From contig JBBRYI010000005.1 of assembly GCA_038237805.1 (NCBI GenBank), forward strand, positions 124,001 to 188,000: a stretch of DNA of 64,000 nucleotides, in the 5' to 3' direction. This document shows positions 1 to 7,897 of the stretch, piece by piece (the first letter of the stretch is position 1; each line of letters opens with the position of its first letter). Source of the stretch: JBBQFI01 sp038237805. Its GTDB lineage: Bacteria; Verrucomicrobiota; Verrucomicrobiia; Chthoniobacterales; UBA10450. The position numbers and the translations under genes were made by a program. The notes below the pieces were generated by a model. The model searched no databases. It was not told the DNA's origin and was given only the letters and a program-made list of their open reading frames with translations.

Positions 1-1429
1 CACCGTTCGCTCCATTCTCTGCTTGCGGCGACTGCTGCACCTCGCTGCGGAGCGGATCTTTGATAAACGGCACCCGCAGAAAGCCGTGCTGCGCAAGTAC
101 TCGTGTACGGTCCCTGAGAATATCAACATAAGGAAATACGAGTGCGAGGTCTGGATTTTCCGGCGCGACGTCTATCCACTCAACCGCTCGAAGCAACTTG
201 GCTCGATATCGGTGACCACTATAAAGGCTAATAAGATTGGTCCGGTAACACGCTACCCACGCAACGGCAGCCAGACCAACCAACCAAACAATATTTGTGA
301 CGAAGAACACACGCACAACCAACATCTCAGGCCTGATACGTGTGCAATAAATTGCATATGTTAAGCCCACCAACGCCACGTAAAAGAAGAGGCTAAATAC
401 GGTGTAGCGCCGTCCTAGAGCCTGCTCCGCTCCGTACAGACCCAACCGACCAAAGGCCGTTACCGCGCCGGTGATCACTGCATAAGCAGCGATTAGTAAC
501 CAGGGATAAAAAGCTCGCCAGTTTGCCTTTCGTTCAAGGGAGATCCAAATGACGGCTGTGCCGACCCCCGTAAAAATGGTTAGGGCTGCTATTCCGAACA
601 AGAAGGGATTCAAATAATCGGAGGCAAAGTACCCACCGATCCACAGGATTAAGTAATGCGCTAACTCAAGGTAATTGGCTTGCAGCGAAGCGAACTTAGG
701 GTGGTACACGGGTCTCGTGTAACCGACAAAGTAGCTGCCGATCGCAACGATGCCTGCAAGACAATAAATCGCATACCATGTCGCTCGAGAGCGTCGTGGC
801 GTCGAATCCGACAGTCCAGGGAAGGGCAATGCCAGCGCCCAAACTAACATTCCATTTGCGAACGTATAAGTAGCTACGAACGCCAAAGAGCAGTTGATTA
901 ACGTTTTCAGGCGCAATGAGAGGTCCGACAAATTCACGATCGCAACCGCCACCACAGCGATGCCGGGAAATAACGGTTCCAATTGAATGCCATAAAGGAA
1001 ATTTTCGAATTGTACCGGCGAAAAGCATAGAAACATCATCACCACCCACGTTGTCAGTGCCGATGTGGTAGTCCTTCCGGGAGTTCGAACAAGCAGTCGC
1101 AAAAGCAACACGCTCAGAGCGCACATGCTGAGGAAGAAGACAACCATCTCTTTCCGCACATCCCATCCTCCAAATGACGCGAGCGCGAAATAAATCAGTC
1201 TCGGAAAGAATTTCCTACTCTCGTTGTGCTGTGAGAACAGCTCACTGATTGTTAAGCTGCCTCGACACCATGAAACAAATTGACTCCCCGGTGTATGCCA
1301 TTCGTCCCACCAAGGGACCGGCACCCAATTTCGGCGCACATGATGACCCATGAGCACCATCGGAAGTAGACCAAGACAAAACAACGTCGCGCTAAGCAAC
1401 GCACTGGGCTTAACTCGCAGGTTTTTCAA
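1..1429 (-). CDS. Polytopic membrane protein, GT-C-like, partial (3' end beyond left edge)
   Basis: A continuous minus-strand reading frame is open from a TGA at 1484-1486 to the window edge, about 475 codons without a stop. It starts with a hydrophobic helix (ALLSATLFCLGLLPMVLMG), then a periplasmic-type loop with WWDEW and a later LFSQHNESRKFFPR segment, then many hydrophobic stretches. A WDEW/acidic motif after the first helix followed by a QHNE-R motif recalls uncharacterised GT-C-fold-like glycosyltransferase relatives; that assignment is inference. The start is uncertain: TTG at 1429 keeps helix 1 intact, while ATG at 1360 or 1351 would cut it. No Shine-Dalgarno is seen. The gene has no CCTAACGA motif, and its base composition looks more AT-rich than the operons to its right. 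Confidence 0.72.
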   Translation of the reverse strand, partial: MKNLRVKPSALLSATLFCLGLLPMVLMGHHVRRNWVPVPWWDEWHTPGSQFVSWCRGSLTISELFSQHNESRKFFPRLIYFALASFGGWDVRKEMVVFFLSMCALSVLLLRLLVRTPGRTTTSALTTWVVMMFLCFSPVQFENFLYGIQLEPLFPGIAVVAVAIVNLSDLSLRLKTLINCSLAFVATYTFANGMLVWALALPFPGLSDSTPRRSRATWYAIYCLAGIVAIGSYFVGYTRPVYHPKFASLQANYLELAHYLILWIGGYFASDYLNPFLFGIAALTIFTGVGTAVIWISLERKANWRAFYPWLLIAAYAVITGAVTAFGRLGLYGAEQALGRRYTVFSLFFYVALVGLTYAIYCTRIRPEMLVVRVFFVTNIVWLVGLAAVAWVACYRTNLISLYSGHRYRAKLLRAVEWIDVAPENPDLALVFPYVDILRDRTRVLAQHGFLRVPFIKDPLRSEVQQSPQAENGANG

Positions 1430-1656
1430 TTTTCTAGCAGTCGCACCAGTATTGACAGGATACTTCTTCGAGAACGCTGCAACTCAAGCCGATCCTCCAC
1501 GAGGAGCAAGTGTAAACGAAAGAGTTCTCGACTCTTCTCAACGGGAGGACGGTGACATCTATTCTTCGCGACCCGACAACTTCCAAAGCTGTTTTGGTTT
1601 TGCGATACTTCGAGGTTCTGGAATCCGTCGAGACCAAGTGCCAGGACATTGTGCTC

Positions 1657-1688
1657 CTGAAGGCATGCTAGTAGCTAAATGCCTTCAG
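1657..1688. other. 10-bp inverted repeat upstream of pyk
   Basis: Perfect arms CTGAAGGCAT (1657-1666) and ATGCCTTCAG (1679-1688) are separated by 12 nt, 25 bp before the pyruvate kinase start. There is no T-tract, so a simple terminator is unlikely. It could be a 5'-UTR hairpin or an operator. The rest of 1430-1713 shows nothing else I can support. Confidence 0.4.
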
Positions 1689-1713
1689 CAATTAATGTGA
1701 ATTAGCGAATAAC

Positions 1714-3117
1714 ATGCGACGAACCAAAATCATTTGCACCCTTGGCCCGGCGACCGAAAGCACTGAAACGCTGCGTCGACTCGTCCAGGCCGGCGCGAAT
1801 ATTTTTCGCTTCAATATGAGTCACGCGAAGCATCCCTGGGTGCGTGAAGTTGTTAGGCGGATTCGAAGTCTCGAGCAGGAGCTGGAACGTCCGCTTGCGG
1901 TTTTGCTCGACACGCAAGGACCGGCTATCCGCACCGGCGCCGTCAGCAGCGATATCGAATTAAGGCCGGGGGATATTCTTGAGCTGCGGGTGCGTGGCGC
2001 GTCCGCGAAGGAACAGTATTCGGTGGACGTTAACTACAACGGCCTGATCAATGACGTCAGCGCTGGCGATACGGTTCTGGTCGATAGCGGCGTTATTCAG
2101 CTCGTGGTCGTCGACAAAAAACGAAATCGGATTCGGTGCAAAGTCGTGATCGGTGGCAAGCTTGGTTCGCATCGGCATATCAATTTGCCCGGTGTGCACG
2201 TGAAGTTGCCCGCGCTGACGGAAAAAGATCGGCGCGATATCGATCTTGGCGTTGCGCTCAGAGTCGATTTCGTCGCGCTCAGTTTTGCCCGGCAGAAAAG
2301 CGATGTCGAAGAATTGCGGCGCGTGCTGAAGAAGAAAAGGAGCCAGGCGCTGGTGATCGCGAAAATCGAAGAGCAATCCGCAGTGAAGCAAATCGAGGGA
2401 ATGATTGAAGCGGCGGATGCAATCATGGTGGCGCGCGGTGATCTCGGCGTTGAAATTCCGATGGAAGAATTGCCGATCATTCAGCGTCGGATCGTGAAGT
2501 GCTGCATTCGACTGGGGAAACCGGTCATTGTCGCGACGCACATGCTCGAATCGATGATCGAGAATCCAGTGCCGACGCGTGCGGAGATTACCGACATTGC
2601 CAATGCCGTTTTTGAACAGGCCGATGCGATTATGCTGAGCGCGGAAACGACGGTGGGACGTTATCCGGTCGAGTGTGTGAAAATCTTCGATCGCGTTGCG
2701 CGCCGGACTGAGCGCAGCGGCGGCGCCGGATTTGCGAAAGAAGCGATTTTGGAAAATGCGCGCCAGAAAACGGTCGCATCGGCAGTGGTCTTGGCGAACT
2801 CGCTCGCAAACGCAAAACTGATTGTTTTTACCAGGCAAGGAACGCGGCCGCGCAATGTTTCGAACATGCGTCCGGAGCACGCGCCGATCTTTGCTTTTAC
2901 ACCGACGGCAGAAGTGTACCGCCAGCTTGTCTTGTGCTGGGGCATTTACCCGATTTCCCTCGATTTCGCGAGTGAACCGGATGCGACCATCGCGCGTGCA
3001 GAGAAATTTCTGCACGACGCTCGTTTGACCCGCAAGGGCGACAACCTGGTGATCATTAGCGACGCCAGCGCGGAGGGCGGCGTAATCGACAGCGTGCAGT
3101 TGCGAAAGGCGAGGTAG
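1714..3117 (+). CDS. pyk: Pyruvate kinase
   Basis: Catalyses phosphoenolpyruvate + ADP to pyruvate + ATP, the last step of glycolysis, in the cytosol. The 467-residue length is normal. The N-terminus has KIICTLGPA and FRFNMSHA (nucleotide and PEP contacts). The active-site signature VIAKIEEQSA places the catalytic Lys at 217 and the metal-binding Glu at 219, followed by MVARGDLGVE and the loop ATHMLESMIENPVPTRAE. The C-terminal regulatory domain is present. The start is the ATG before RRTKIICTLGPA, where the family normally begins. The gene is monocistronic; its TAG stop (3115-3117) lies inside the left arm of a long inverted-repeat element. Confidence 0.96.
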   Translation: MRRTKIICTLGPATESTETLRRLVQAGANIFRFNMSHAKHPWVREVVRRIRSLEQELERPLAVLLDTQGPAIRTGAVSSDIELRPGDILELRVRGASAKEQYSVDVNYNGLINDVSAGDTVLVDSGVIQLVVVDKKRNRIRCKVVIGGKLGSHRHINLPGVHVKLPALTEKDRRDIDLGVALRVDFVALSFARQKSDVEELRRVLKKKRSQALVIAKIEEQSAVKQIEGMIEAADAIMVARGDLGVEIPMEELPIIQRRIVKCCIRLGKPVIVATHMLESMIENPVPTRAEITDIANAVFEQADAIMLSAETTVGRYPVECVKIFDRVARRTERSGGAGFAKEAILENARQKTVASAVVLANSLANAKLIVFTRQGTRPRNVSNMRPEHAPIFAFTPTAEVYRQLVLCWGIYPISLDFASEPDATIARAEKFLHDARLTRKGDNLVIISDASAEGGVIDSVQLRKAR

Positions 3118-3200
3118 GGCGCGACGGCTCGTCGCGCCGACGAACTTTAGTTGCGGCACTGTATCTGCAAAGTCGGCGCGACAGGGCCGTCGCGCCCTAC
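3114..3200. repeat. GTAGGG-type inverted-repeat element at the pyk stop codon
   Basis: Left arm 3114-3141 (begins GTAGGGCGCGACGG) pairs with right arm 3172-3200 (ends CCGTCGCGCCCTAC) over almost its whole length, with a ~30-nt centre. The pyk TAG stop is formed by the first bases of the element. It is probably a non-autonomous MITE/REP-like element that may also act as an mRNA 3' hairpin. Related GTAGGG-ended elements lie at 17382-17433 and 19127-19181. Confidence 0.75.
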
Positions 3201-3202
3201 CA

Positions 3203-3239
3203 AAAAACGAAACGCGCGGAAGTTTTCCTTCCGCGCGTT
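3203..3239 (-). terminator. Intrinsic terminator of the sigma factor gene
   Basis: On the minus strand, a perfect 12-bp stem (AACGCGCGGAAG at 3211-3222 with CTTCCGCGCGTT at 3228-3239) and a 5-nt loop are followed by TCGTTTTTTGG. This is a classic rho-independent terminator about 20 nt after the sigma factor stop. Confidence 0.85.
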
Positions 3240-3260
3240 CATAAACAAACAAGTTAAATC

Positions 3261-4127
3261 TTAAGCTTCCACCGGCAATTCTACGTCGACCGGGCGCTCC
3301 TTTTTGCTCAATGCCCGGCGCAGTTTCGACAACGCAATGTTTTGCAACTGCCGGATGCGCTCACGCGTGACGCCAAATTTCTTTCCAACTTCTTCGAGTG
3401 TTTTCGGTTTGCCGCCATCGAGACCGAAGCGCGAGAAGATGATCTTGCGTTCGCGATCGTCGAGAACATCGAGCAGACCGCCAACTTCGTTGCGAAGGTT
3501 TTTGTCGCGCAGCAATTCGAAGGGCGTTTGCGCCTCTTCGTCCCCCACGATTTCGCCGAACTCGGTCGAATCATCATCGCTGATTGGCGCATCGAGTGAA
3601 GCCGGCCGAATCGACACCGTCTTCAACTGCGAAACCTTTCCGCTCGCGATGCCGATCTCTTCACCGAGCTCGTCGTCGGTCGGTTCGCGGCCAAGCTCCT
3701 CGCTCATTTGCAAGGAGACGCGGCGCATCTTCGAAATCTTATCGACCAGATGAACCGGCAGGCGAATCGTCTTACTCTGATTGGCCAGCGCGCGCTTGAT
3801 CGATTGCTTGATCCACCAGGCCGCATACGTGCTCAATTTGCCGCCTTTGGCCGGGTCAAAACGTTCGACTGCCTTCATCAAACCGATGTTGCCCTCGGAA
3901 ATGAGATCGAGCAGCGGCAGGCCCAAATTGGCATAATCGTGCGCGATCTTGACGACCAAACGCAGGTTCGAGCGAATCATCAAAGCTCGCGCTTCTTTGT
4001 CGCCTTTCTTGATCTTGGCAGCGAGCTCGATCTCCTGCTCAGGGGTGAGCAGCGGGATTTGCCCGATCTCGCGCAAATAAATCTTTATTCCAGTATCGCT
4101 ATCTTCTGCAGCCATATAACTTTTCAT
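3261..4127 (-). CDS. RNA polymerase sigma-70 factor (RpoD/SigA-like, group 1/2)
   Basis: 288 residues carrying sigma regions 1.2 (IKIYLREIGQIPLLTPEQE), 2 (NLRLVVKIAHDYANLGLPLL, then DLISEGNIGLMKAVERFDP and STYAAWWIKQSIKRAL for -10 recognition), 3 (KISKMRRVSLQMSEELGR) and 4 with a helix-turn-helix (TLEEVGKKFGVTRERIRQLQ) for -35 recognition. It lacks the long region 1.1 and non-conserved domain of large RpoD proteins, so it is a short primary sigma or a RpoS-like alternative. The start could be Met1 or Met5 (MAAEDSDTG); no strong ribosome site decides. Sequence character is typical of verrucomicrobial sigma factors. Confidence 0.93.
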   Translation of the reverse strand: MKSYMAAEDSDTGIKIYLREIGQIPLLTPEQEIELAAKIKKGDKEARALMIRSNLRLVVKIAHDYANLGLPLLDLISEGNIGLMKAVERFDPAKGGKLSTYAAWWIKQSIKRALANQSKTIRLPVHLVDKISKMRRVSLQMSEELGREPTDDELGEEIGIASGKVSQLKTVSIRPASLDAPISDDDSTEFGEIVGDEEAQTPFELLRDKNLRNEVGGLLDVLDDRERKIIFSRFGLDGGKPKTLEEVGKKFGVTRERIRQLQNIALSKLRRALSKKERPVDVELPVEA

Positions 4128-4494
4128 GTAGTGACAGGGGGGCGGGACACATCCAAGAGTCTCCAGTTGTTAAGCTTCTCGAAGCCCTGTAAGCTTTGAG
4201 TTTTAGCATTTTAAAATTATTTAACAAGGTTAAATATCGGTTTTATGACACGGTTTGGATGCGTTTTGTTCAAAGTTTGTCTTTTTCGCCCAAACGGGAC
4301 CGAAGTTAGCAGCTAGAATTGAGCCCGCGCGGGCACCGCAAAACGGCTACTTTTGATCAATTTTACCGCCGCCGTGGCGTCCTTTGATTTGACCTTCCCC
4401 AAAAGAGGCTTGTTATTGCTCTGCAACGGGTGAACATCGGCGCACGCGCGCAGAATTGGCTTAAGGTGTCCACCGCAAAAAACTTACTGGAACA
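4128..4494. other. Divergent intergenic region between sigma factor and inositol-phosphate synthase
   Basis: 367 bp without a credible gene. The stretch at about 4195-4260 is strikingly AT-rich (runs such as TTTTAAAATTATTTAAC) in an otherwise GC-rich window and probably holds the promoter of the minus-strand sigma gene. No clear consensus -35/-10 pair could be assigned. The right half, towards the plus-strand gene, shows no recognisable motif. Confidence 0.4.
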
Positions 4495-5655
4495 ATGAAG
4501 GATAAAATTCGGGTTGGAATTATTGGGGTGGGCAACTGCGCCTCCTCTCTCGTGCAAGGGATCGAGTTTTATCGCAACGCCAGCGAAAACGATCTTGTCC
4601 CCGGCCTGATGCATGTGGACCTCGCCGGTTATCACGTGCGCGATATCGAATTTTCCGCCGCCTTTGACGTTGGCGTGAACAAGGTCGGCCACGACCTCAG
4701 CGAAGCGATCTTCGCGGAGCCAAACAACACCATCCGTTTTGCGCAAGTTCCGAAGCTTGGCGTGAAAGTGCACCGAGGCATGACGCACGATGGCCTCGGC
4801 AAATATGTAAAACGCGTCGTCAAAAAATCCCCGGGATCGACCGACGACATTATCGGCATTTTGAAAAAAACTCGCACTGACGTGGTGGTCTCGTATCTGC
4901 CAGTCGGTTCGGAAATGGCGACAAAATGGTATGTCGAACAAATCCTCGATGCGGGTTGCGCCTTTGTTAATTGCGTTCCGGTTTTCATTGCCTCGCAGCG
5001 GTATTGGCAGAAGCGATTTGAAGAACGCGGCCTTCCCATCATCGGAGACGACATCAAATCTCAAGTCGGCGCGACCATCGCGCATCGTGTGCTAACGAAT
5101 CTTTTCAAGGACCGCGGCGTGCGACTCGATCGCACCTACCAGCTCAACTTCGGCGGCAACACCGATTTCATGAACATGCTCGAGCGCGACCGGTTGGAAT
5201 CAAAAAAGATTTCGAAAACGCAAGCGGTTACGAGCCAGCTCGGGCACATGATGCGTGCCGAAGACGTGCACGTCGGTCCGAGCGATTACGTCCCGTGGTT
5301 GGAGGATCGCAAATGGTGCTACATACGAATGGAGGGAACGACGTTTGGAAATGTTCCCATTAATTGTGAGCTCAAACTAGAGGTCTGGGATTCGCCGAAT
5401 TCGGCGGGCGTCGTCATCGATGCGATCCGTTGCGCGAAAGTCGCGCTCGACCGCGGAATGTCCGGTGCGCTGGTTGGGCCATCGAGTTACTTCATGAAGT
5501 CGCCGCCACAACAATTCACTGATGACGAAGCGCGGCAGCGAACCGAGAAATTTATTTTTGGAGATGAAGAGTTGGTTGCGCCCGCCGCAGTCAAGCGAAA
5601 CGGCAACGGTCATCGCAACGGCAAGGCGAAGAACGGCGCGGCGCAGAGACGCTAA
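4495..5655 (+). CDS. ino1: Inositol-3-phosphate synthase
   Basis: NAD-dependent isomerisation of glucose-6-phosphate to 1D-myo-inositol 3-phosphate, the first step to inositol lipids and solutes. The 386 residues include an N-terminal Rossmann motif IRVGIIGVGNCASS and the family blocks YLPVGSE, INCVPVFIA-like (VNCVPVFIAS), PIIGDDIKSQVGATI and NFGGNTDFMNML, near the compact prokaryotic (actinobacterial/archaeal) size. The last ~25 residues (KRNGNGHRNGKAKNGAAQRR) are a basic low-complexity tail outside the conserved fold. The ATG start gives the Rossmann motif at residues 6-16. It stands alone, divergent from the sigma factor. Confidence 0.92.
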   Translation: MKDKIRVGIIGVGNCASSLVQGIEFYRNASENDLVPGLMHVDLAGYHVRDIEFSAAFDVGVNKVGHDLSEAIFAEPNNTIRFAQVPKLGVKVHRGMTHDGLGKYVKRVVKKSPGSTDDIIGILKKTRTDVVVSYLPVGSEMATKWYVEQILDAGCAFVNCVPVFIASQRYWQKRFEERGLPIIGDDIKSQVGATIAHRVLTNLFKDRGVRLDRTYQLNFGGNTDFMNMLERDRLESKKISKTQAVTSQLGHMMRAEDVHVGPSDYVPWLEDRKWCYIRMEGTTFGNVPINCELKLEVWDSPNSAGVVIDAIRCAKVALDRGMSGALVGPSSYFMKSPPQQFTDDEARQRTEKFIFGDEELVAPAAVKRNGNGHRNGKAKNGAAQRR

Positions 5656-5672
5656 AGCTGTTTCACAAGCGT

Positions 5673-5755
5673 CGTCGTTCTGAGCGTAGCGACTAATCTC
5701 GCAATTTAGAACGCGGCGTAAATTTGTGAGGTCCCTCGCTGCGCGCGGGATGACA
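5673..5755. repeat. GTCATCCCGAGC/GCTCAGAATGAC-type inverted-repeat element, copy 1 (reverse orientation)
   Basis: Begins GTCGTTCTGAGCGTAGCGA and ends TCGCTGCGCGCGGGATGAC. This is the reverse complement of the arrangement at 6371-6450, 50898-50977 and 53391-53467 (GTCATCCCGAGC ... TTCGCTGCGCTCAGAATGAC). It is a short dispersed palindromic element of MITE/REP type, somewhat diverged. The rest of 5656-5858 shows nothing supportable. Confidence 0.7.
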
Positions 5756-5858
5756 CACCTCTATTTATTAGATGGTTTCTAAGGTTTTCGCTTCTTTGCG
5801 CGAAAATGGACGCCAGACCGGTTGCGTAAAACGCTCAGAATTTCCGCTAATCCGACGT

Positions 5859-6101
5859 TCAATCTTCCATCTTCGCCGCGAATGCTGGCCACGAAAGATA
5901 GCGCCCGTTCTTCCATTTCTTTCCGTACCACGTCATTGATCCACGACCTATGATCAGCGTTCCTACTTTTTCCTTATCTGCGAAGATCTCCAGAGTGATC
6001 GAGGTTCCAGCCTTACCTAGCTCCATTATTTGAAGCTCTGCTCTGACGGAGTGTTTTCTATTCACACGTTTTCGTCGCATTCCTTTCGTTAGCAGCCACA
6101 C
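5859..6101 (-). CDS. Small conserved-looking hypothetical protein
   Basis: 80 residues, function unknown. The second half (SITLEIFADKEKVGTLIIGR then GSMTWYGKKWKNGRYLSWPA) reads as a compact beta-rich domain with a GRGS-(x)WYGK pattern that I believe recurs in small verrucomicrobial/planctomycetal hypotheticals. The start is uncertain: the ATG at residue 8 (MRRKRVNRK) is as likely as the first. No membrane segment or signal peptide. It is flanked by repeats on both sides and not in an operon. Confidence 0.5.
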   Translation of the reverse strand: MWLLTKGMRRKRVNRKHSVRAELQIMELGKAGTSITLEIFADKEKVGTLIIGRGSMTWYGKKWKNGRYLSWPAFAAKMED

Positions 6102-6370
6102 TGGCGTACGTCCAGCAATGCATCTGATAACAGGCGGGGACTAGGTAAGCTCGGTCCGCGATTCAGAGAAATCTCGAAGTCGGCCAGCTTTGTGACTCTT
6201 TCGCTCGTCCTTACGTGGTCCTCTAGGCTCGACTCACACAAAAAAATGTGTGCTAGAGTTTGCCGAATCTTGCGCGCACCGATCAAGGCTTTGTCGATGC
6301 GATCAACCTCAAGCTGACTACTCTCATCGCAGATTAAATGTCGTCTCACCAAAGGACATCCCAAGTGCAT
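6102..6370. other. Intergenic stretch without a supportable gene
   Basis: About 270 bp between the 80-residue gene and the repeat. A 93-codon minus-strand frame covers most of it, but it has no recognisable domain and overlaps the neighbouring gene, so I do not call it. No tRNA-like fold or promoter was recognised. Confidence 0.3.
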
Positions 6371-6450
6371 GTCATCCCGAGCGGAGCGAGAGACCTCGCG
6401 AATAACGCGCGGGGTGGGTTTGAGAGATTCTTCGCTGCGCTCAGAATGAC
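6371..6450. repeat. GTCATCCCGAGC ... GCTCAGAATGAC inverted-repeat element, copy 2
   Basis: Arms GTCATCCCGAGCGGAGCGA and TTCGCTGCGCTCAGAATGAC enclose a ~40-bp centre with AATAACGCGC. The centre is shared with the copy at 50898-50977 (AATAACGCGA). The downstream amidohydrolase starts only 10 bp after the right end, so the element forms that gene's 5' leader. Confidence 0.8.
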
Positions 6451-6459
6451 AGGCCTTCT

Positions 6460-7701
6460 ATGCTGAATCCGAAACGAACAATCGTAGAACTGAAAGAGCT
6501 GCGCGCTTTAACAGGGAATGAAAATGGCGCGCAGCGTGTAGCGTTCACGCCGACTTGGACGAAGGCGCGCGAATGGCTGCAAAAAAAAGTTGATGGATTA
6601 AGCGGCATCGAAGTCCACACCGATGAAGCAGGAAATTTCTGGGCGACTTTGCGCGGCGCGTCAGAAAAAGCGCTGCTCATCGGCGGACACATCGATTCGG
6701 TTCCGAACGGCGGTTGGCTCGATGGATGTTTGGACACGCTTGCCGGCGTAGAAATTCTTCGGCATATCAATACGCAATATAACGGGAAGCCACCCGTTAC
6801 CGTCCGGCTGGTGGATTGGGCGGACGAAGAAGGCGCGCGGTTCGGAAAAAGTCTTTTTGGGTCCTCGGCCTGTTCCCGAAATCTCGATATGAACGAGGCG
6901 GGCCAACTGAAGGACAAAGATGGAATCACGCTGCCCGCCGCGTTGAAAGAACGCGGTATCGATTTCGAGAGAGTGAAGGATTCCAATAAAGAACTAACAA
7001 ATGCGGCCGCGTATCTCGAATTGCACATCGAACAAGGACCGGTCCTGCTCGATCTCGATCTTCCGTTAGGTACAGTGCTGGGAACGTTCGGTGTCGAACG
7101 GCACGCGATCACATTCCACGGCCAGGCGGCGCATTCCGGAAGCACGCCAATGAACCGGCGCAAAGATGCTTTCCTCGCGGCGGCCAAACTAGCTCCGGAA
7201 ATTTATCGCATAGCCGAGCGCAGTAACGGGGGCGTTTGTACGATCGGTTCATGCCTAACGAAACCCGGAATCGTCACGAGCGTGGTGGAAGAGTGCCGCA
7301 TCATGCTCGATCAGCGCCATCTCGATGCAAAGGCGCTCGGGCAAATGTTGCAGGAAGCAAAAGAAGCGAGTGAGCGTTTCGCTAAAGAAGGAAACGTTCG
7401 TGTTTCATGGGAGCGGCTTTGGCAGATCGAACCGATCTTATTTAATAATGAGCTGATCGCATTTTCGGACGAAGCCATTTCGGAGACCGGCGCCAAGGCG
7501 CATCGAATGCCATCCGGGCCACTGCACGACGCAGCAGAAGTCGCGCGCGCGGGCGTGCCGACGGTGATGATGTTTGTGCAGAGCTTGCACGGCATTAGTC
7601 ACAACAAAATCGAAGACACGAAAGAAGAACACTTGGAAATGGCGGTGGCGGCGTTCGACAAGCTTGCACACAAAGCGATGACGTGGATCGAACGAGAATA
7701 A
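6460..7701 (+). CDS. M20-type Zn carbamoyl-amidohydrolase (beta-ureidopropionase / N-carbamoyl amino acid hydrolase)
   Basis: Hydrolyses N-carbamoyl-beta-alanine (or N-carbamoyl-beta-aminoisobutyrate) to the beta-amino acid, CO2 and ammonia: the third step of reductive pyrimidine breakdown. 413 residues, normal for the family. Metal ligands are visible in GGHIDSVPNGGWLDGCLD (His77, Asp88) and WADEEGARFG (Glu123/124), with LELHIEQGPVL, the dimerisation-lid motif GQAAHSGSTPM and the C-terminal SLHGISHNKIEDT. L-carbamoylases share this architecture; the neighbouring dihydropyrimidinase and PreA favour ureidopropionase. First gene of the catabolic cluster, but separated from preA by a ~200-bp repeat-containing gap. 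Confidence 0.88.
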   Translation: MLNPKRTIVELKELRALTGNENGAQRVAFTPTWTKAREWLQKKVDGLSGIEVHTDEAGNFWATLRGASEKALLIGGHIDSVPNGGWLDGCLDTLAGVEILRHINTQYNGKPPVTVRLVDWADEEGARFGKSLFGSSACSRNLDMNEAGQLKDKDGITLPAALKERGIDFERVKDSNKELTNAAAYLELHIEQGPVLLDLDLPLGTVLGTFGVERHAITFHGQAAHSGSTPMNRRKDAFLAAAKLAPEIYRIAERSNGGVCTIGSCLTKPGIVTSVVEECRIMLDQRHLDAKALGQMLQEAKEASERFAKEGNVRVSWERLWQIEPILFNNELIAFSDEAISETGAKAHRMPSGPLHDAAEVARAGVPTVMMFVQSLHGISHNKIEDTKEEHLEMAVAAFDKLAHKAMTWIERE

Positions 7702-7836
7702 AACTCCAAATCCCAAGCTCCAAGCACCAAAGAACATCAAACAACAATACCCAAAAAGAGGCATCCATGCTTCTTGGAGTTTAAATATTGGAGCTTCTCT
7801 GGGGTTTGGGTTATTGGTGATTGGTGCTTGAGTTTT
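7702..7836. repeat. Inverted repeat rich in CTCCAA/TTGGAG strings
   Basis: The left end carries AAACTCCAAATCCCAAGC and CTCCAAGCACCAAAG. The right end carries GGTTTGGGTTATTGGTG and TTGGTGCTTGAGTTT, their imperfect reverse complement. A further internal pair is CTTGGAGTTT and TTGGAGCTTC. It is a long imperfect palindrome between two co-directional catabolic genes, probably a dispersed non-coding repeat. Confidence 0.6.
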
Positions 7837-7885
7837 AGTGTCGCAACTTGAACGCAGCATTGCTAAGAAAGAGCGAATCATTAGC

Positions 7886-7891
7886 AAGGAG
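7886..7891 (+). promoter_or_regulatory. Ribosome binding site deciding the preA start
   Basis: AAGGAG lies 6 nt before the ATG at 7898. It selects that start over the in-frame ATG-less GTG/other starts up to 7838, which would add 20 residues absent from the family. Confidence 0.75.
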
Positions 7892-7897
7892 TTCCTT

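Noticed and set aside
1350..1700. 116-codon plus-strand frame before pyk
   Set aside because: Overlaps the start region of the minus-strand membrane protein, no domain, no ribosome site.
1960..3252. 430-codon minus-strand frame opposite pyruvate kinase
   Set aside because: Antisense shadow of a strongly coding gene; Arg/His-rich with no domain character.
6089..6370. 93-codon minus-strand frame
   Set aside because: No recognisable fold, overlaps the 80-residue gene, and ends at a repeat boundary; kept only as an intergenic note.
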